The notes beneath the pieces were generated by a model. It saw only the letters and a list, made by a program, of their open reading frames with translations, ran no database searches and had not been told where the DNA came from. This document shows, piece after piece, positions 30,098 to 41,700 of a stretch of DNA of 64,000 nt (position 1 is the first letter of the stretch; each line of letters begins with the position of its first letter). The translations under genes were made by a program, and so were the position numbers. Origin of the DNA: Apium graveolens (taxonomy: Eukaryota; Streptophyta; Magnoliopsida; Apiales; Apiaceae); NCBI RefSeq assembly GCF_009905375.1, contig NC_133656.1:237606396-237670395 (forward strand), written 5' to 3'.

Positions 30098-33000
30098 ATG
30101 GCACCAAAAGACTGTTTTCAATGGAGCTAAGTTTGTTCCCAACAACTACTTGGTTATTCTTAGTAAGGGTGAAGCTCCATCAAAACTTCACTTTATTCAG
30201 GATTTCCTTGTTAACTCTGAGATTGGGTATGCTTTGACCCAACCAGAAGCCATATCTGGAACTCAAGTGCTGGAGTTTTGGAGAAGTGGCATGTATGATG
30301 ATGGTGGTGCTCATGGGTCCCCAAGTATTATCTTTTCAACAGGGGAGGATGAGCATGTTGTGACTCTGGCTATAGTTCGACAGTCTTTACATTTGCCAGA
30401 AAACTGTGTCTACAGTTCAACAGTTGAGGAGCCAACCCTTCAGCAGATGATGGCTAGTTTGGGCTATGAAAAGACACTGGCAAATATGGGTCAATTGAAG
30501 AGACCTCACATAAGGAAGGAATAGAGTTTCTTCTTTAACTGCATCATAAAGGCCTTTGCCAACAAATGCTCTAATTTTGATGCAATCCCAATTCTCAGTC
30601 AACAAATCGGGTATGCTCTTATTAATCAAACTCATTTTGATTATGCAAGTGCTATTTTATGCTTTATTAGGGATAGGATGACAGAAGATAGAAATAGAGT
30701 TTACTTTGCTAGATTCTGTCAGCTTATTTATAATTTTTGTTGCTCTAATGCACCCCAACTAGCAAGTGAGTTAATTGAACCATTTAAACTTGCTAAGAAA
30801 GCCTTTATTGACTTATTATCTACTGATAATAAGAAGACTATTTTGAGACCCCTCCGGATTCCTACTTCTGTCAAATAGTTTTTGGTAAATTCTGATTCAA
30901 CCACATATTCTACCATATATCCTGATGTACAGCCATCCCAACCTCCATCAGCACCTACACAACAAACCATCTCTCAACCTCAACCAACTCAACCTACCAT
31001 CAGAACTTACTTTCAACCATCAACTCAATCCTCACAACAACAACCATCAGCACATACCATCAGACCTTCATCTTCCAAGCCTAAGAGGGCAAAGTCTGTT
31101 CCTCAACCTCCACAAAAGAGAAGAAAGATGATTCTCATGGATGAATCTGATAGTGAAGAGGAACAAGTACAGGTTCATGCATCAGAACCTGTGACTGTTG
31201 AAGCTGAAACTGTGGTTTTTCAGAAAGAAACAGAAGCTGAAGGGTCAACCCAACAGATAAATGTTGAAGCTCAAAGTTCTGATACTTTGAAGAGGAAGAG
31301 AACTGCTAGTTCTGATGCTCAAGCAACTCCTTCCTTATCAAGGAGATTGAAGAAAATGAGGGCAAAAAGGCACATGGTTAAACCTCCATCAGAAGATATT
31401 GAAGAAGCTGAGGAAGGAAGCTTTGCCATCTCCAATTCAAGCTCAAGACACTGCTCAAGATACTGTGCCCACCCCCCTGTCTCTCCAATAAAAGCAACAG
31501 ATGATGCTGAAGAACAAGCAACAAGTTCTGAAATAGATATTCACAATCTGAATATTCCTACTGTTCTTTATTTGGAAGCTCTTACAGTAGCTCAGACATC
31601 TCCAACTCATTCTCCAATCTTAAATGCTGAGATACCATCCACACCAATTCTTGATCAGGAACCTGAAGATCAGAATTTAGAAAAGGTAGTTCCAAAATCT
31701 CCCATTGCCTCACATACACTTGTCTTATCAGAGAATGATGAGTCTTCTTCCAGTACTGGAGACAGTGTCTTTGTTGATACTCCAGCTCCCATTTTGGGAA
31801 AGGAAGCATTGGTTAAGAAGTTTGTTGAGCAAGCTGCACATGTTTCTTGGGAAGAAACTCACAGGGGAGTTGAGTGGACCAAGAAGTGGAATGAAACTGA
31901 TTTCATTCCAAACTCTAAAGTTCTGAAAGAGCACATTGCCAAGGCTGATGAACTGATGACAAGTTCTGATTTCAAGACTCAACTTAAAGTCACAACTCTA
32001 ACTACCAAAAGCCTTCAAGGTCTACACTCTGAAACTCAGGCAAAGGTTGATAAACTACAAAAATCAGCTAATAAGCTAGATATGCAGATCAAGCTTGACA
32101 AGACAATGATTATCAGACCTACTCTTGAGAAGGTTGAAGCAATTGAGAAGATTCAAGAGAAGCAACAGGCCCAAATTGTTGAGGTTCTACAAAATCAAGC
32201 CTCTTAGAAAGCTCAATTAGATGAGATCCAATCTTCAGTTGAACTTCTTCTCTCTCTCCTACTACCTGATGATGCCAAAAAGAGGGAGAAGATAGTTAAG
32301 TCCAAATGCTCTAATGATCAAATACTGAAGAAGAAAGATGATGAAGCTGATGACCAGGGAAACCCTAGCAAAGGTAGAGGACAAGTTCAAGGTAAAGATC
32401 ACAGTAACAAGGTTTCTTCTAGGAAACTAATTACTGATGCAAGTAGATCTTCTATTCAAAAGAAGACAAGTTCTGAAGCTGCTAAAACTCAAAATCCGAT
32501 AGCAAGTGCTGATACTCAAAATCTGATATCAAGTTCTGATAAGCAAAGTCTGATGACAAAGCCTAATGTTCTGATACAAGGTAGAAGTCAAGACTCTCAA
32601 AAGTTTATGCAAACTCTGAAGCTCAAGGGAAAGCAGACTACTGTCTGCTACAAAGATCCCAAGATTCAGACACTTGATGAGGAAATTGCTAGAAGATTAT
32701 TTCTGAAACATAATCCTGGAATGGATTTGGAAAATCTCAAAGAGGAAGAAGCTAGATTTAAAGCTGAAAAGATAAATCTAAAACCAAAAGCTTCTGTTGC
32801 AAAGAAACCTTTAAGGCCTAAGGTAAAAGGCATTGTGATCAAGGAGAAGTCACATACTGAGGCATCAAAGCCCAAAACAAGATCACAATCTGAGATTGAT
32901 CCCAAAGAAAAAGGGGAAGGGAAAAGTTGATGAACCAACAAAGCCACAAGAGATGAAAATTCCTAAAATTCTGATAAAACCTGTGTGCAAACTGGTTCAA

Positions 33001-33876
33001 GTTACTGATGATATTCTTGCTGAAGATGAAGATGTTCAAACTCTGAAAAGAAGGAAGATTTCTGAAGAATCCAAGACAACCTCTAACAAGGCTCAAGTTG
33101 TTCAGAGTGAAGAATCTCAAGCTACAACAGAAACAGCAAGTTCTGATAAAGTCATCAAGACATCAACCTCTGACAGTGCTCAAGTTGATGTAGACAATAT
33201 GGAAGTAGCTGATAAAAAGAAACTTCTGTGGAAAAATGTCAAACCATCATATCCAAAGAAAATCCAATTGTTGTCTACTTTCATGACTATTGGGTTAAAT
33301 GCTAGAGAACCAAGAGACAGGGCTGGGCTAGGTTCTGATGAAGCAAAGATCAAGACAGGAGTTGAAGTTGCTACAAGAGATCCATTTCTATTGACTGACA
33401 AACCTCTTGAAGATGTTACACAAAAACACCTTGATAAGGTTACCTCTGTTCAAGTGGTACTGGATGCTCATGACAAGCACAATGTCAAGGAAAATCTGAT
33501 TCTATTTCTTGAAGATGGAAGGACATATCAAATGTCTGAATCAAATGTGCTAAACAAATCACTGAAAGAACTTCAATTCTTTCATTACCTTTTAGAGGTA
33601 AAGTTTGATATTACCAGGAGATGGTCAAATTTCATATTGAAGACCATCAGAGATAAAGCAAGAATTTTTGGTTCAAAAGTTACAGAATTTATTCCTAGTA
33701 TTGTTGAAGATGATGGAAGTGAAACTCCAATGAAGAAGGATTCTGCTAAGCTTGAAGTGTTACTGAATGAGAAATGTTTGTGCTACAATGAAGATTCTTC
33801 TCATCCTAGGGTAATAAGACTGAATGATGGTTTAGAAAGAAACCATATCTCTGCTTTAAGGACTGCAATCTACTAG
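30098..33876 (+). pseudogene. Post-pol frame of element 1 (Sirevirus third-gene position), interrupted
   Basis: Begins MAP..., like the third frame of element 2, but shifts frame within a dozen codons. Open blocks at 30027-30524, 30678-30878, 30882-32207, 32553-32930 and 32896-33876 are separated by stops (30522, 30876, 32205) and a frame change near 32900. The N-terminal part is globular (LVILSKGEAPSKLHF), the middle is Ser/Pro/Gln-rich and hydrophilic, and the C-terminal part is Lys-rich. No clear membrane segment is visible, so an envelope role is not supported by the sequence. Function unknown. Confidence 0.7.
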
Positions 33877-34159
33877 ATTGGGAGTCAAGATGAAGATATG
33901 AAGCAAGTTAAATCTACAATGTCTCAAGTCCTGAGGATTAAAGAAGAAAAACTGATATCAAGCTTTGTCAAGAATCATTATGGATTCACTGACAAAAAAA
34001 AAGAATCATTATGGATTCAGATTGACTCAGTGAGATTGGTAAAAGCTACAAGGACTGTAAGTTGTAGTTAGTTATCTAGTTAAACTCTTATTTGCATTTG
34101 TACTTAAAATGTTTTTGACATCATCAAATCTATTAACTTTTATATTTTGCATAATTTAC

Positions 34160-34200
34160 AAGTTGGGGGAGTTTGTTAGATATATTTGAGATGTCATATC
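34160..34200 (+). repeat. Polypurine tract and 3' LTR stub of element 1
   Basis: agttgggggagttt precedes tgttagatata, identical to the LTR start. After about 22 shared bases, with only scattered matches in the next few, the homology to the 5' LTR is lost, so roughly 550 bp of the 3' LTR is missing or replaced. Confidence 0.8.
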
Positions 34201-34492
34201 CAATTGTTGATTTTAATTGTCAATGAATGTGGTGTAGTGTATTTAATTATAATTTTAAATAATTAATTGGAATAATAACATTCGGGTGTATTCATTTGTA
34301 TTTTGAAAAGTCTTTCAAAATATGAAGGTATTTAATAAAAATTAAGAGAAAAGTCTTTCAAAATATGTGTGTTTTTAATGTTGATTAAAAAAATTAATTA
34401 GATGATGATGGTATTTAATTTAAAATTTTGTAAATACATATGCTCTAAATTTTAAAAAATATATATCATCTTTTAATGATATTCAAAGCTCA
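34201..34492. other. AT-rich spacer
   Basis: Non-coding, very AT-rich. It contains 'gaaaagtctttcaaaatatg' twice (about 34303 and 34349). It lies between the LTR stub of element 1 and repeat A. Confidence 0.5.
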
Positions 34493-35244
34493 TTTTTTTA
34501 TTATTATTTGATATAATGATGAATTATGATGGAATTGTCGGTGTACCTTAAGTCTTATGACATCTTATCAAAATTCATGAGATTTTTTTACGATTTTTAG
34601 AAAATTTTATCTTATTAATCAAGGCTCAACGAATTTTTTATCAAATTCATGAAAATCCATCATTTTACAAAATTGAACATAACTTTTTTTATATTATGAA
34701 TGTCGTATTTTATGATGCGATAAAATTACCTAAATGCCTTATTTTGAGTCCACACGACCAAATATATTCAATATCAAAACAAATGCCCCTAAAGCCCAGT
34801 TAATACCATAGACGAAATGTTGTATTAAGTGATTGAACACGAAATTCGAAGTATTGCACCACATAATACTCAGTCACTAGTTCATCACAAATATTACACC
34901 GCATAACAATTCTCAATCACCAAACAAGGTAGTTATAGTTAAATAAGGTTATGGGAGACGATAATTGTAGTATTATTAAGGTGTTGTTGGATGAATTTCA
35001 TTTCCTAAATCATAATAATTATTGTTCATTTTCTAGAAATATTTTATGATAGAACCAGTTTTCGGCCTATAAGACTTCGTCTCCAAATTTCGCTTCGGCC
35101 CGCAAAGAGAAGAATGTGAGGGATTGTCCCCTCGATTCACCTCCGGTGTAATAATAAGTTAACCGGTTTCAGAGAGTAAATTATAATACGGGATAGTTTG
35201 AGTCTATGATATTGTGTGTGATATTCGATGAATATCATCGTGTA
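34493..35244. repeat. Repeat A, copy 1, left part
   Basis: Matches 49412-49482 plus about 50117-50816 over its whole length with scattered differences. Shared words include aattatgatgga, cttatcaaaattcatgag, atccatcattttaga/caaa, caaggtagttatagtt and cttcgtctccaaattt. It is cut by element 2 after 'catcgtgta' and resumes at 46248. No protein is recognised. The class of element is unknown. Confidence 0.8.
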
Positions 35245-36257
35245 TGTTAGGAATATATGTGCATTAGTTTGATGATATGTTTAACAAAACACTTAAGTAG
35301 AAATTCAGTGTCTGTAGCCTCAACGGATAAGACCACTTTGGCTATCCGTTGATGGTGTAGCTTTACTTAGAAATAAGTCTAGTGTTGTAGCATATTTCAG
35401 TCTCTGTATTTAAGATGTAATTCTTAGAAGTTGAGAGAAACTATGAGTCATGTTGACTACTAGAAGATATGCAGATAGGAAGGCCAATTGTAAATATTTC
35501 ATGCCTTGTAATTTTGTATAAATGAAGTGGTATCAACGGATGACTTAAAGACCTTCAACGGATGAGAAGCTAAGCTTCAACGGATGTCTCTAAAGCTTCA
35601 ACGGATAACATCCTTCAACGGATGAGTGTATCAACGGATGAAAGCTTCAACGGATGTTCTGTTGATTAACCGTTGATAAGTGGTAGTTGTACCTACAAAC
35701 AGAGGCACGTGGGTGAACAGAGATAACTGAAATGTGGCAGCCTAATTTCAGGAACATCAGAAAAAGCAGCCGTTCTACTCTAGTATAAAGAGACATTAAG
35801 TCAACAAAGTACTGGAGTGAACTGGAGAAGAAACAAGTGGAGATCTTACTTTATTATTTTATATATCCTTGTCTTCACTTGTAAACTTTGTAATATATAA
35901 ACCAAGTAGTAGCTAGTAATTAGATGAGAATTTTTCCAGAGCTGTTTAGAAAAATCTTGAGAGAAAAATTATCTAGTTTGTACTAGGATGCAGCTGTGAT
36001 CAAATTCTTAGATCACAGAATTTCTGAAATACCATCTCTGGTGGAACAACAAATCCACCAGAAAAGTTTTTAAAGGTTTATTGTGTTCTTTACATTTGTG
36101 TTTGAATATATATCTGTCTGTATCAGCTTAAAGCAATTCACACACTTGTTCATCTTGAACACACAGTCTTTATAAACTGCTCAAAACTTGAAAAAGTTTT
36201 GAGATTTACATTCAACCCCCTTCTGTAAATCTCATTGTTAGTTCTCTAGAAATAACA
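35245..36257 (+). repeat. 5' LTR of element 2
   Basis: 1,013 bp, tgttaggaat to aaataaca. It contains eight exact copies of tcaacggat (35320, 35533, 35555, 35577, 35598, 35615, 35631, 35647) and one atccgttga (35344). A TATA-like tataaag lies at 35784. It pairs with the LTR at 45232-46247. Confidence 0.95.
35784..35790 (+). promoter_or_regulatory. TATA-like box in the LTR of element 2
   Basis: tataaag follows the motif cluster and would place the R region in the right half of the LTR. The same word occurs in the 3' LTR. Predicted only. Confidence 0.4.
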
Positions 36258-36259
36258 AT

Positions 36260-36271
36260 TGGTATCAGAGC
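36260..36271 (+). other. Primer-binding site of element 2
   Basis: tggtatcagagc, a perfect match to the site usual in plant copia elements for initiator methionine tRNA, three bases after the LTR. Confidence 0.9.
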
Positions 36272-36318
36272 AGGCTCTTGACAAACAAAGAGTTTAAAGA
36301 TCTTGGAATCTAACAAAG

Positions 36319-38745
36319 ATGAGTAAGAAGGATATTGGAGTAAAAATCTCAGTTCTTGACAGAGACAGTTATCACCACTGGAAGGTGAAAATGCACCTTC
36401 ATCTACTCTCCCAAGATGAAGGTTATGTAAACTGTATTGAGAATGGTCCTCACATTCCCCACAAAGTAGCCACAGTTGCTACGGCCACAATTGCTGTTGG
36501 TCAATCCATTCCAAAACCTAGAGCAGAATGGACAATGGAAGACACAGAAGAAGTCCACAAGGATAAGAAGGCTATGAACATTTTGTTTAATGGTCTTGAC
36601 AAGGATATGTTTGATAATGTGATAAATTGCTCAACTGCCAAAGAGGTTTGGGACACAGTTCAGCTGTTGTGTGAAGGTACAGAACAAGTAAAAGAGAACA
36701 AGATGCAGCTTCTCATTCAACAGTATGAGTATTTTCATTTTGAAGAAAATGAATCTTTAAATGACACATTTAACAGATTCCAAAAGCTGTTGAATGGATT
36801 GAAGCTGTATGGTAGAGTGTACCAGGTGAAGGATTCAAATCTTAAATTCTTAAGATCCTTGCCAAAGGAATGGAAACCCATGACTGTCTCCTTAAGAAAC
36901 TCTCAGGATTATAAGGACTTCACTCTTGAAAGATTATATGGAATCTTGAAGACTTATGAACTAGAGTTGGAACAGGATGAGGTATTGGAGAAGGGGAGAA
37001 AGAAAGGAAGTTCAGTTGCATTGGTAGCTGAAAATGAGAGGGAATGCAGACAAGAAACTGTGAGATCTACATCAAACTCCAAAGATGGTACAAGATATCA
37101 GGAATCAAGCAAAGGAAAAGAGCAAGTTGCTGAGAATGAAGACAACTCCAGTCAAGATGACTCTGATAGTGTTGATGAGCATCTTGCATTTCTGTCCAGG
37201 AGATTTGTAAAGATGAAGTTTAAGAAAAACACTAGAGCCACTAAACCTCATAAGAACATGGTGGACAAATCAAAGTTCAAGTGTTTCAATTGTGGTATAA
37301 GTGGACACTTTGCAAGTGAGTGCAGAAAGCCAACTTCTGAAAAGAAGAAATTTGACCAAGTAGATTACAAGAAGAAATATTTTGATCTGCTCAAGCAAAA
37401 GGAAAGGGCTTTCATTACTCAAGAAAAAGATTGGGCAGCTGATGGAGAGGAAGAGAATGAAGATGTGGAGTATGTCAACTTAGCTCTCATGGCTGATTCT
37501 GAGGAAAATGAAGTTAGTTCATCAAGCAATCAGGTAACAACTCAGGTAATCACTACTGATGTAACACAACTTACTAAAGAAGAGTGCAATGATGCTTTTA
37601 ATGACATGTCTAATGAATTGTATCATTTGCGTGTGTCTCTTAAGTCTCTTGCTAAAGAAAATAGTAGGATTAAAGAGAACAATCTATTTTTAAGTAATAG
37701 AAATGCTATGTTAGAAGATAAGTTGATTGGCCTAGAGAAAACCAAGCTGCATTGTATATCTGTTGAGAATGAACTAGCTGAATCTATTAAGAAAGTAGAA
37801 ATACTTTCTAATCAATTAAAGAGAGAGCAAGAGGTGATTAAAGCCTGGAAAACATCTAGGGATGTTAGTGCTCAAATTGCCAAGGTCCAAGGAATTGAAT
37901 CATTCTGTGAAACTGCCTGGGATAAAAACAAAAAGAAACTGGAATTAATTGATGGGCTGTCAACGGATGTGGAATCAACGGATGATGAAGGTTATCCGCT
38001 GAAGGAAGAAAATGAGCATCCGTTGAAGGTTCCTCAATTAAAACAGGCAGATGTTTCTAATAGTGAAAATCTAAAGAAACTCAACAAAAAGTTTGATTCA
38101 ACTTCCAAGAACTTTGTTAAAGAAGAAGCAAGCACATCCAAAGATGTCAGTAAGGTGAATATAGGGCACATGACCTTAGAACAGTTAAATAATAGGCTCA
38201 AGATGGTTGAGGATAAAAAGGAAACTAAAAGAAAATCTAACAGAAATGGGAAGGTGGGTGTTAACAAATATAACAATTACACACCTGATAGGTATGCTCC
38301 TAGAAAAAGCTGTGTGCATTGTAGTAGTGTTAATCATCTATCTGCTAATTGCAAATCTATTAAGAAAACCCCCATAACTGTACCCTCTTCCATGCCTAAC
38401 ATGTCTGCATCATCTCTACATGCTATGCCTACTATGTCTCAACAGAATCCTTATGCACATTTTGCAAACATGCCATATTTTAACAATCCTTATCTTGCTG
38501 CATTTAGTATGCCTCAAATGCCATACAATATGCCTATGTGGAATAACATGTATGCACAATCCATGCCTTATCATATTCCAAATGTGCTAAATGATTCTGT
38601 GACTAACCCTACACCTCAACCAACTACATCCAAGACCAAGGTTGACTCAAAGTTACCTAAGTCTAGAGATGCAGGAGGAATGAAGTCTAGGAGAAAGGCT
38701 AACAAGAATGGACCCAAGGAAACTTGGGTACCAAAATCAAATTGA
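36319..38745 (+). CDS. gag of element 2
   Basis: Capsid/nucleocapsid protein of the retrotransposon particle, 808 residues and uninterrupted. The N-terminal gag core contains HHWKVKMHLHL and AKEVWDTVQ, followed by SNLKFLRSLPKEWKP and LERLYGILKTYELEL. Zinc knuckles CX2CX4HX4C lie at residue 322 (CFNCGISGHFASEC) and residue 665 (CVHCSSVNHLSANC), separated by a Lys/Glu-rich coiled-coil-like stretch. A Met/Pro/Asn/Tyr-rich tail follows the second knuckle. The stop TGA is at 38743. Three of the element's TCAACGGAT-family words fall inside this gene (37960, 37975, 38018). ATG 36319 is the first after the primer-binding site. Confidence 0.9.
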   Translation: MSKKDIGVKISVLDRDSYHHWKVKMHLHLLSQDEGYVNCIENGPHIPHKVATVATATIAVGQSIPKPRAEWTMEDTEEVHKDKKAMNILFNGLDKDMFDNVINCSTAKEVWDTVQLLCEGTEQVKENKMQLLIQQYEYFHFEENESLNDTFNRFQKLLNGLKLYGRVYQVKDSNLKFLRSLPKEWKPMTVSLRNSQDYKDFTLERLYGILKTYELELEQDEVLEKGRKKGSSVALVAENERECRQETVRSTSNSKDGTRYQESSKGKEQVAENEDNSSQDDSDSVDEHLAFLSRRFVKMKFKKNTRATKPHKNMVDKSKFKCFNCGISGHFASECRKPTSEKKKFDQVDYKKKYFDLLKQKERAFITQEKDWAADGEEENEDVEYVNLALMADSEENEVSSSSNQVTTQVITTDVTQLTKEECNDAFNDMSNELYHLRVSLKSLAKENSRIKENNLFLSNRNAMLEDKLIGLEKTKLHCISVENELAESIKKVEILSNQLKREQEVIKAWKTSRDVSAQIAKVQGIESFCETAWDKNKKKLELIDGLSTDVESTDDEGYPLKEENEHPLKVPQLKQADVSNSENLKKLNKKFDSTSKNFVKEEASTSKDVSKVNIGHMTLEQLNNRLKMVEDKKETKRKSNRNGKVGVNKYNNYTPDRYAPRKSCVHCSSVNHLSANCKSIKKTPITVPSSMPNMSASSLHAMPTMSQQNPYAHFANMPYFNNPYLAAFSMPQMPYNMPMWNNMYAQSMPYHIPNVLNDSVTNPTPQPTTSKTKVDSKLPKSRDAGGMKSRRKANKNGPKETWVPKSN

Positions 38746-38758
38746 TTGATTTTATGGT

Positions 38759-41700
38759 GTGCAGGGAAATAGAAGAAATCTATGGTACTTGGACAGTGGC
38801 TGTTCAAGACACATGACAGGAGATTTCTCCCTGCTCACAGAGTTTAAGGAAAGAGCTGGCCCTAGCATAACCTTTGGAGATGACAGCAAAGGGTTTACTA
38901 TGGGATATGACTTGATTTCAACAAGGAATGTCATCATTGATGAAGTTGCATTAGTTGATGGTCTCAAACATAACTTACTGAGCATCAGTCAACTATGTGA
39001 TAAAGGGAATACAGTTTCCTTCAATTCTGAAGCCTGTGTTGTCACTAGTAAGAAAGACAACAAAGTGGTTCTAACTGGAGTTAGAAAAGGAAATGTGTAC
39101 TTAGCTGACTTCAACTCTGCAAATGCAGAATCTATTACTTGTCTCTTCAGCAAAGCAAGTTCAGTTGAGAGTTGGCTATGGCACAAGAAGCTATCCCATT
39201 TGAATTTCAAGACAATGAATGATCTAGTCAAAAAGGACCTAGTAAGAGGAATTCCTCTTGTTGAATTCTCAAGGGATGGTTTGTGTGATGCTTGTCAGAA
39301 AGGCAAACAAAGGAAAGCATCATTCAAAAAGAAGCTTGAAACAACAATTGATGAACCATTACAGCTGCTACATATGGATTTGTTTGGACCAGTCAATGTA
39401 TTGTCAATTGCAAGAAAAAGATATTGCTTAGTGATTGTAGATGATTTCTCAAAGTTTTCATGGGTCTATTTTCTTGGATCAAAGAATGAAGCAAGTGAAA
39501 TCATTATCAATCACATCAGGCAAGTCAATAATCATCCTGACCTGAAGGTTAGGAATATCAGGAGTGACAATGGAACTGAGTTCAAGAATTTATCAATGAG
39601 GCTGTTCTGTGAAGAAAATGGAATCATGCATGAGTTCTCAGCTCCAAGAACACCTCAGCAAAATGGGGTAGTTGAAAGAAAGAACAGATCTTTAATTGAG
39701 GCTGCCAGAACAATGCTTGAAGAATCAAAGTTACCAACATATTTCTGGGCTGAAGCTGTTAATTGTGCCTGTTTCACTCAAAATATCTCTTTGATCAATC
39801 AAGCTAAAGGCATGACTCCTTATCAGTTGTTCAAGAGAAGAAAACCAACTCTAAACTTTCTTCATGTCTTTGGATGTAAATGCTTTATACTAAGGAATCA
39901 ATCTGACCATAAAGGGAAGTTTGATGCAAAGGCTGATGAAGGGATATTTGTTGGTTATTCAGCTGGAAAATCTTATAGGGTCTACAATCTAAGAACCAAC
40001 ATTGTTATGAAATCTGTGCATGTTGTGTTTGATGATAAAAAGATTGATGGACTAACAGATGAGGGACAATATGAGAGACTCAAATTTGACAACATTGAGA
40101 TATATTGTGATGATAGTGAAGAGGAGACTGATGGAGATAACACTTCAAAAGGGATTCAAAACATGCCCTTGGATAATGCACAAAATACTGCATCCGTTGA
40201 AAGTCAGAATTCTGCATCCGTTGATAGAGGCAATGCAGTATCCGTTGAAAGACATGGTGTATCATCCGTTGAAGTACTAAATGAAGCATCCGTTGATCAT
40301 AGTTTATCAACGGATAATCGATTTACATCATCAGTTGATAGAACTCCAAGTTCCCTGCAAAGGACCAACAACTCAGGGGGAGTTTCAACTAGTCAACACT
40401 CTGTCTCACATCATGACAATACTGAGGCCACCTCATCTAGAGCACATCTTCCACTTCAAAGGAAATGGACCAAGAATCATCCCTTTGAACTGATCATTGG
40501 TGATGCATCATCTAAAGTGCAAACAAGAAGAGCTACTCAAGATGAATGTCTGTATAGTAGTTTTCTATCTCAGGAGGAACCTAAGAAAGTGGAAGAAGCC
40601 TTATTGGATCCAGATTGGATATTAGCTATGCAGGAAGAGCTAAACCAATTTGAGAGAAACCAAGTTTGGAAGCTGGTACCCAAACCAAAGAACAAGAGTC
40701 CTATTGACACAAAATGGGTATTCAGAAACAAGATGGATGAAAATGGCATTATCATAAGGAATAAAGCCAGATTGGTTGCTAAAGGCTATTCTCAGCAAGA
40801 GGGAATAGATTTTGATGAGACATATGCTCCTGTTGCAAGACTTGAAGCCATCAGAATTTTTCTAGCCTATGCAGCTCATGCCAATTTCAAAGTCTATCAA
40901 ATGGATGTCAAGAGTGCATTTCTAAATGGGAAATTAGAGGAAGAAGTCTATGTAAGTCAACCTCCAGGATTTGAAGATCCAAATTTTCCAGACTATGTAT
41001 ATTATCTGTTGAAAGCACTCTATGGACTGAAGCAAGCACCTAGAGCCTGGTATGAAACCTTATCAAAATTTCTTTTGGAGAATCACTTCACTAGAGGTAC
41101 TGTTGATAAAACTCTCTTCTTTAGGAATGTTAATGGCTCTAGTATACTTGTTCAAATTTATGTAGACGACATAATATTTGGTTCTAAAGATGATAAACTT
41201 TGTAAAAAGTTTGCTAAGCTAATGCAAAGTAATTATGAAATGAGCCTTATGGGAGAACTAACCTATTTTCTTGGTTTACAAATTAAACAAGTTAGTAATG
41301 GAATTTTCATTAGTCAAACTAAATATATTCATGATCTTTTAAAGAAGTTTGACTTAATGGAATGTTCATCTGCAAAAACTCCCATGGCCACTGCCACCAA
41401 ACTTGAATTTAATAAGACTGAAAGGTCTGTGGACATTACAAGTTATAGAGGCATGGTTGGTTCACTTTTATATTTAACTGCTAGCAGACCAGATATAATG
41501 TTTGCTACATGTCTGTGTGCTAGATTTCAAGCTGATCCTAGGGAGTCTCACTTAATAGCTATCAAAAGGATTTTCAGATATCTCAAGGGTACACCAAATT
41601 TAGGTATTTGGTATCCTAGAGAATCTGGCTTTGATCTAATTGGTTATTCAGATGCAGACTATGCAGGTTGCAAAATAGACAGGAAAAGTACAACAGGCTC

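Larger units (their letters stand above)
22230..34200 (+). mobile_element. Element 1: degenerate Ty1/copia Sirevirus-like retrotransposon
   Basis: Order: LTR, primer-binding site, gag, pol (protease-integrase-RT-RNase H), long spacer, post-pol frame, polypurine tract, LTR stub. The copia order of integrase before RT, two gag zinc knuckles and an extra frame after pol place it with Sireviruses. Numerous stops in gag, pol and the post-pol frame and loss of the 3' LTR show it is old and non-autonomous. It sits between SGS3 and repeat A in the same orientation as element 2. Confidence 0.9.

Noticed and set aside
35533..35660. CRISPR-like array of TCAACGGAT repeats
   Set aside because: The repeats are 9 nt, irregularly spaced, in both orientations and in a plant LTR. 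There are no cas genes or uniform spacers.
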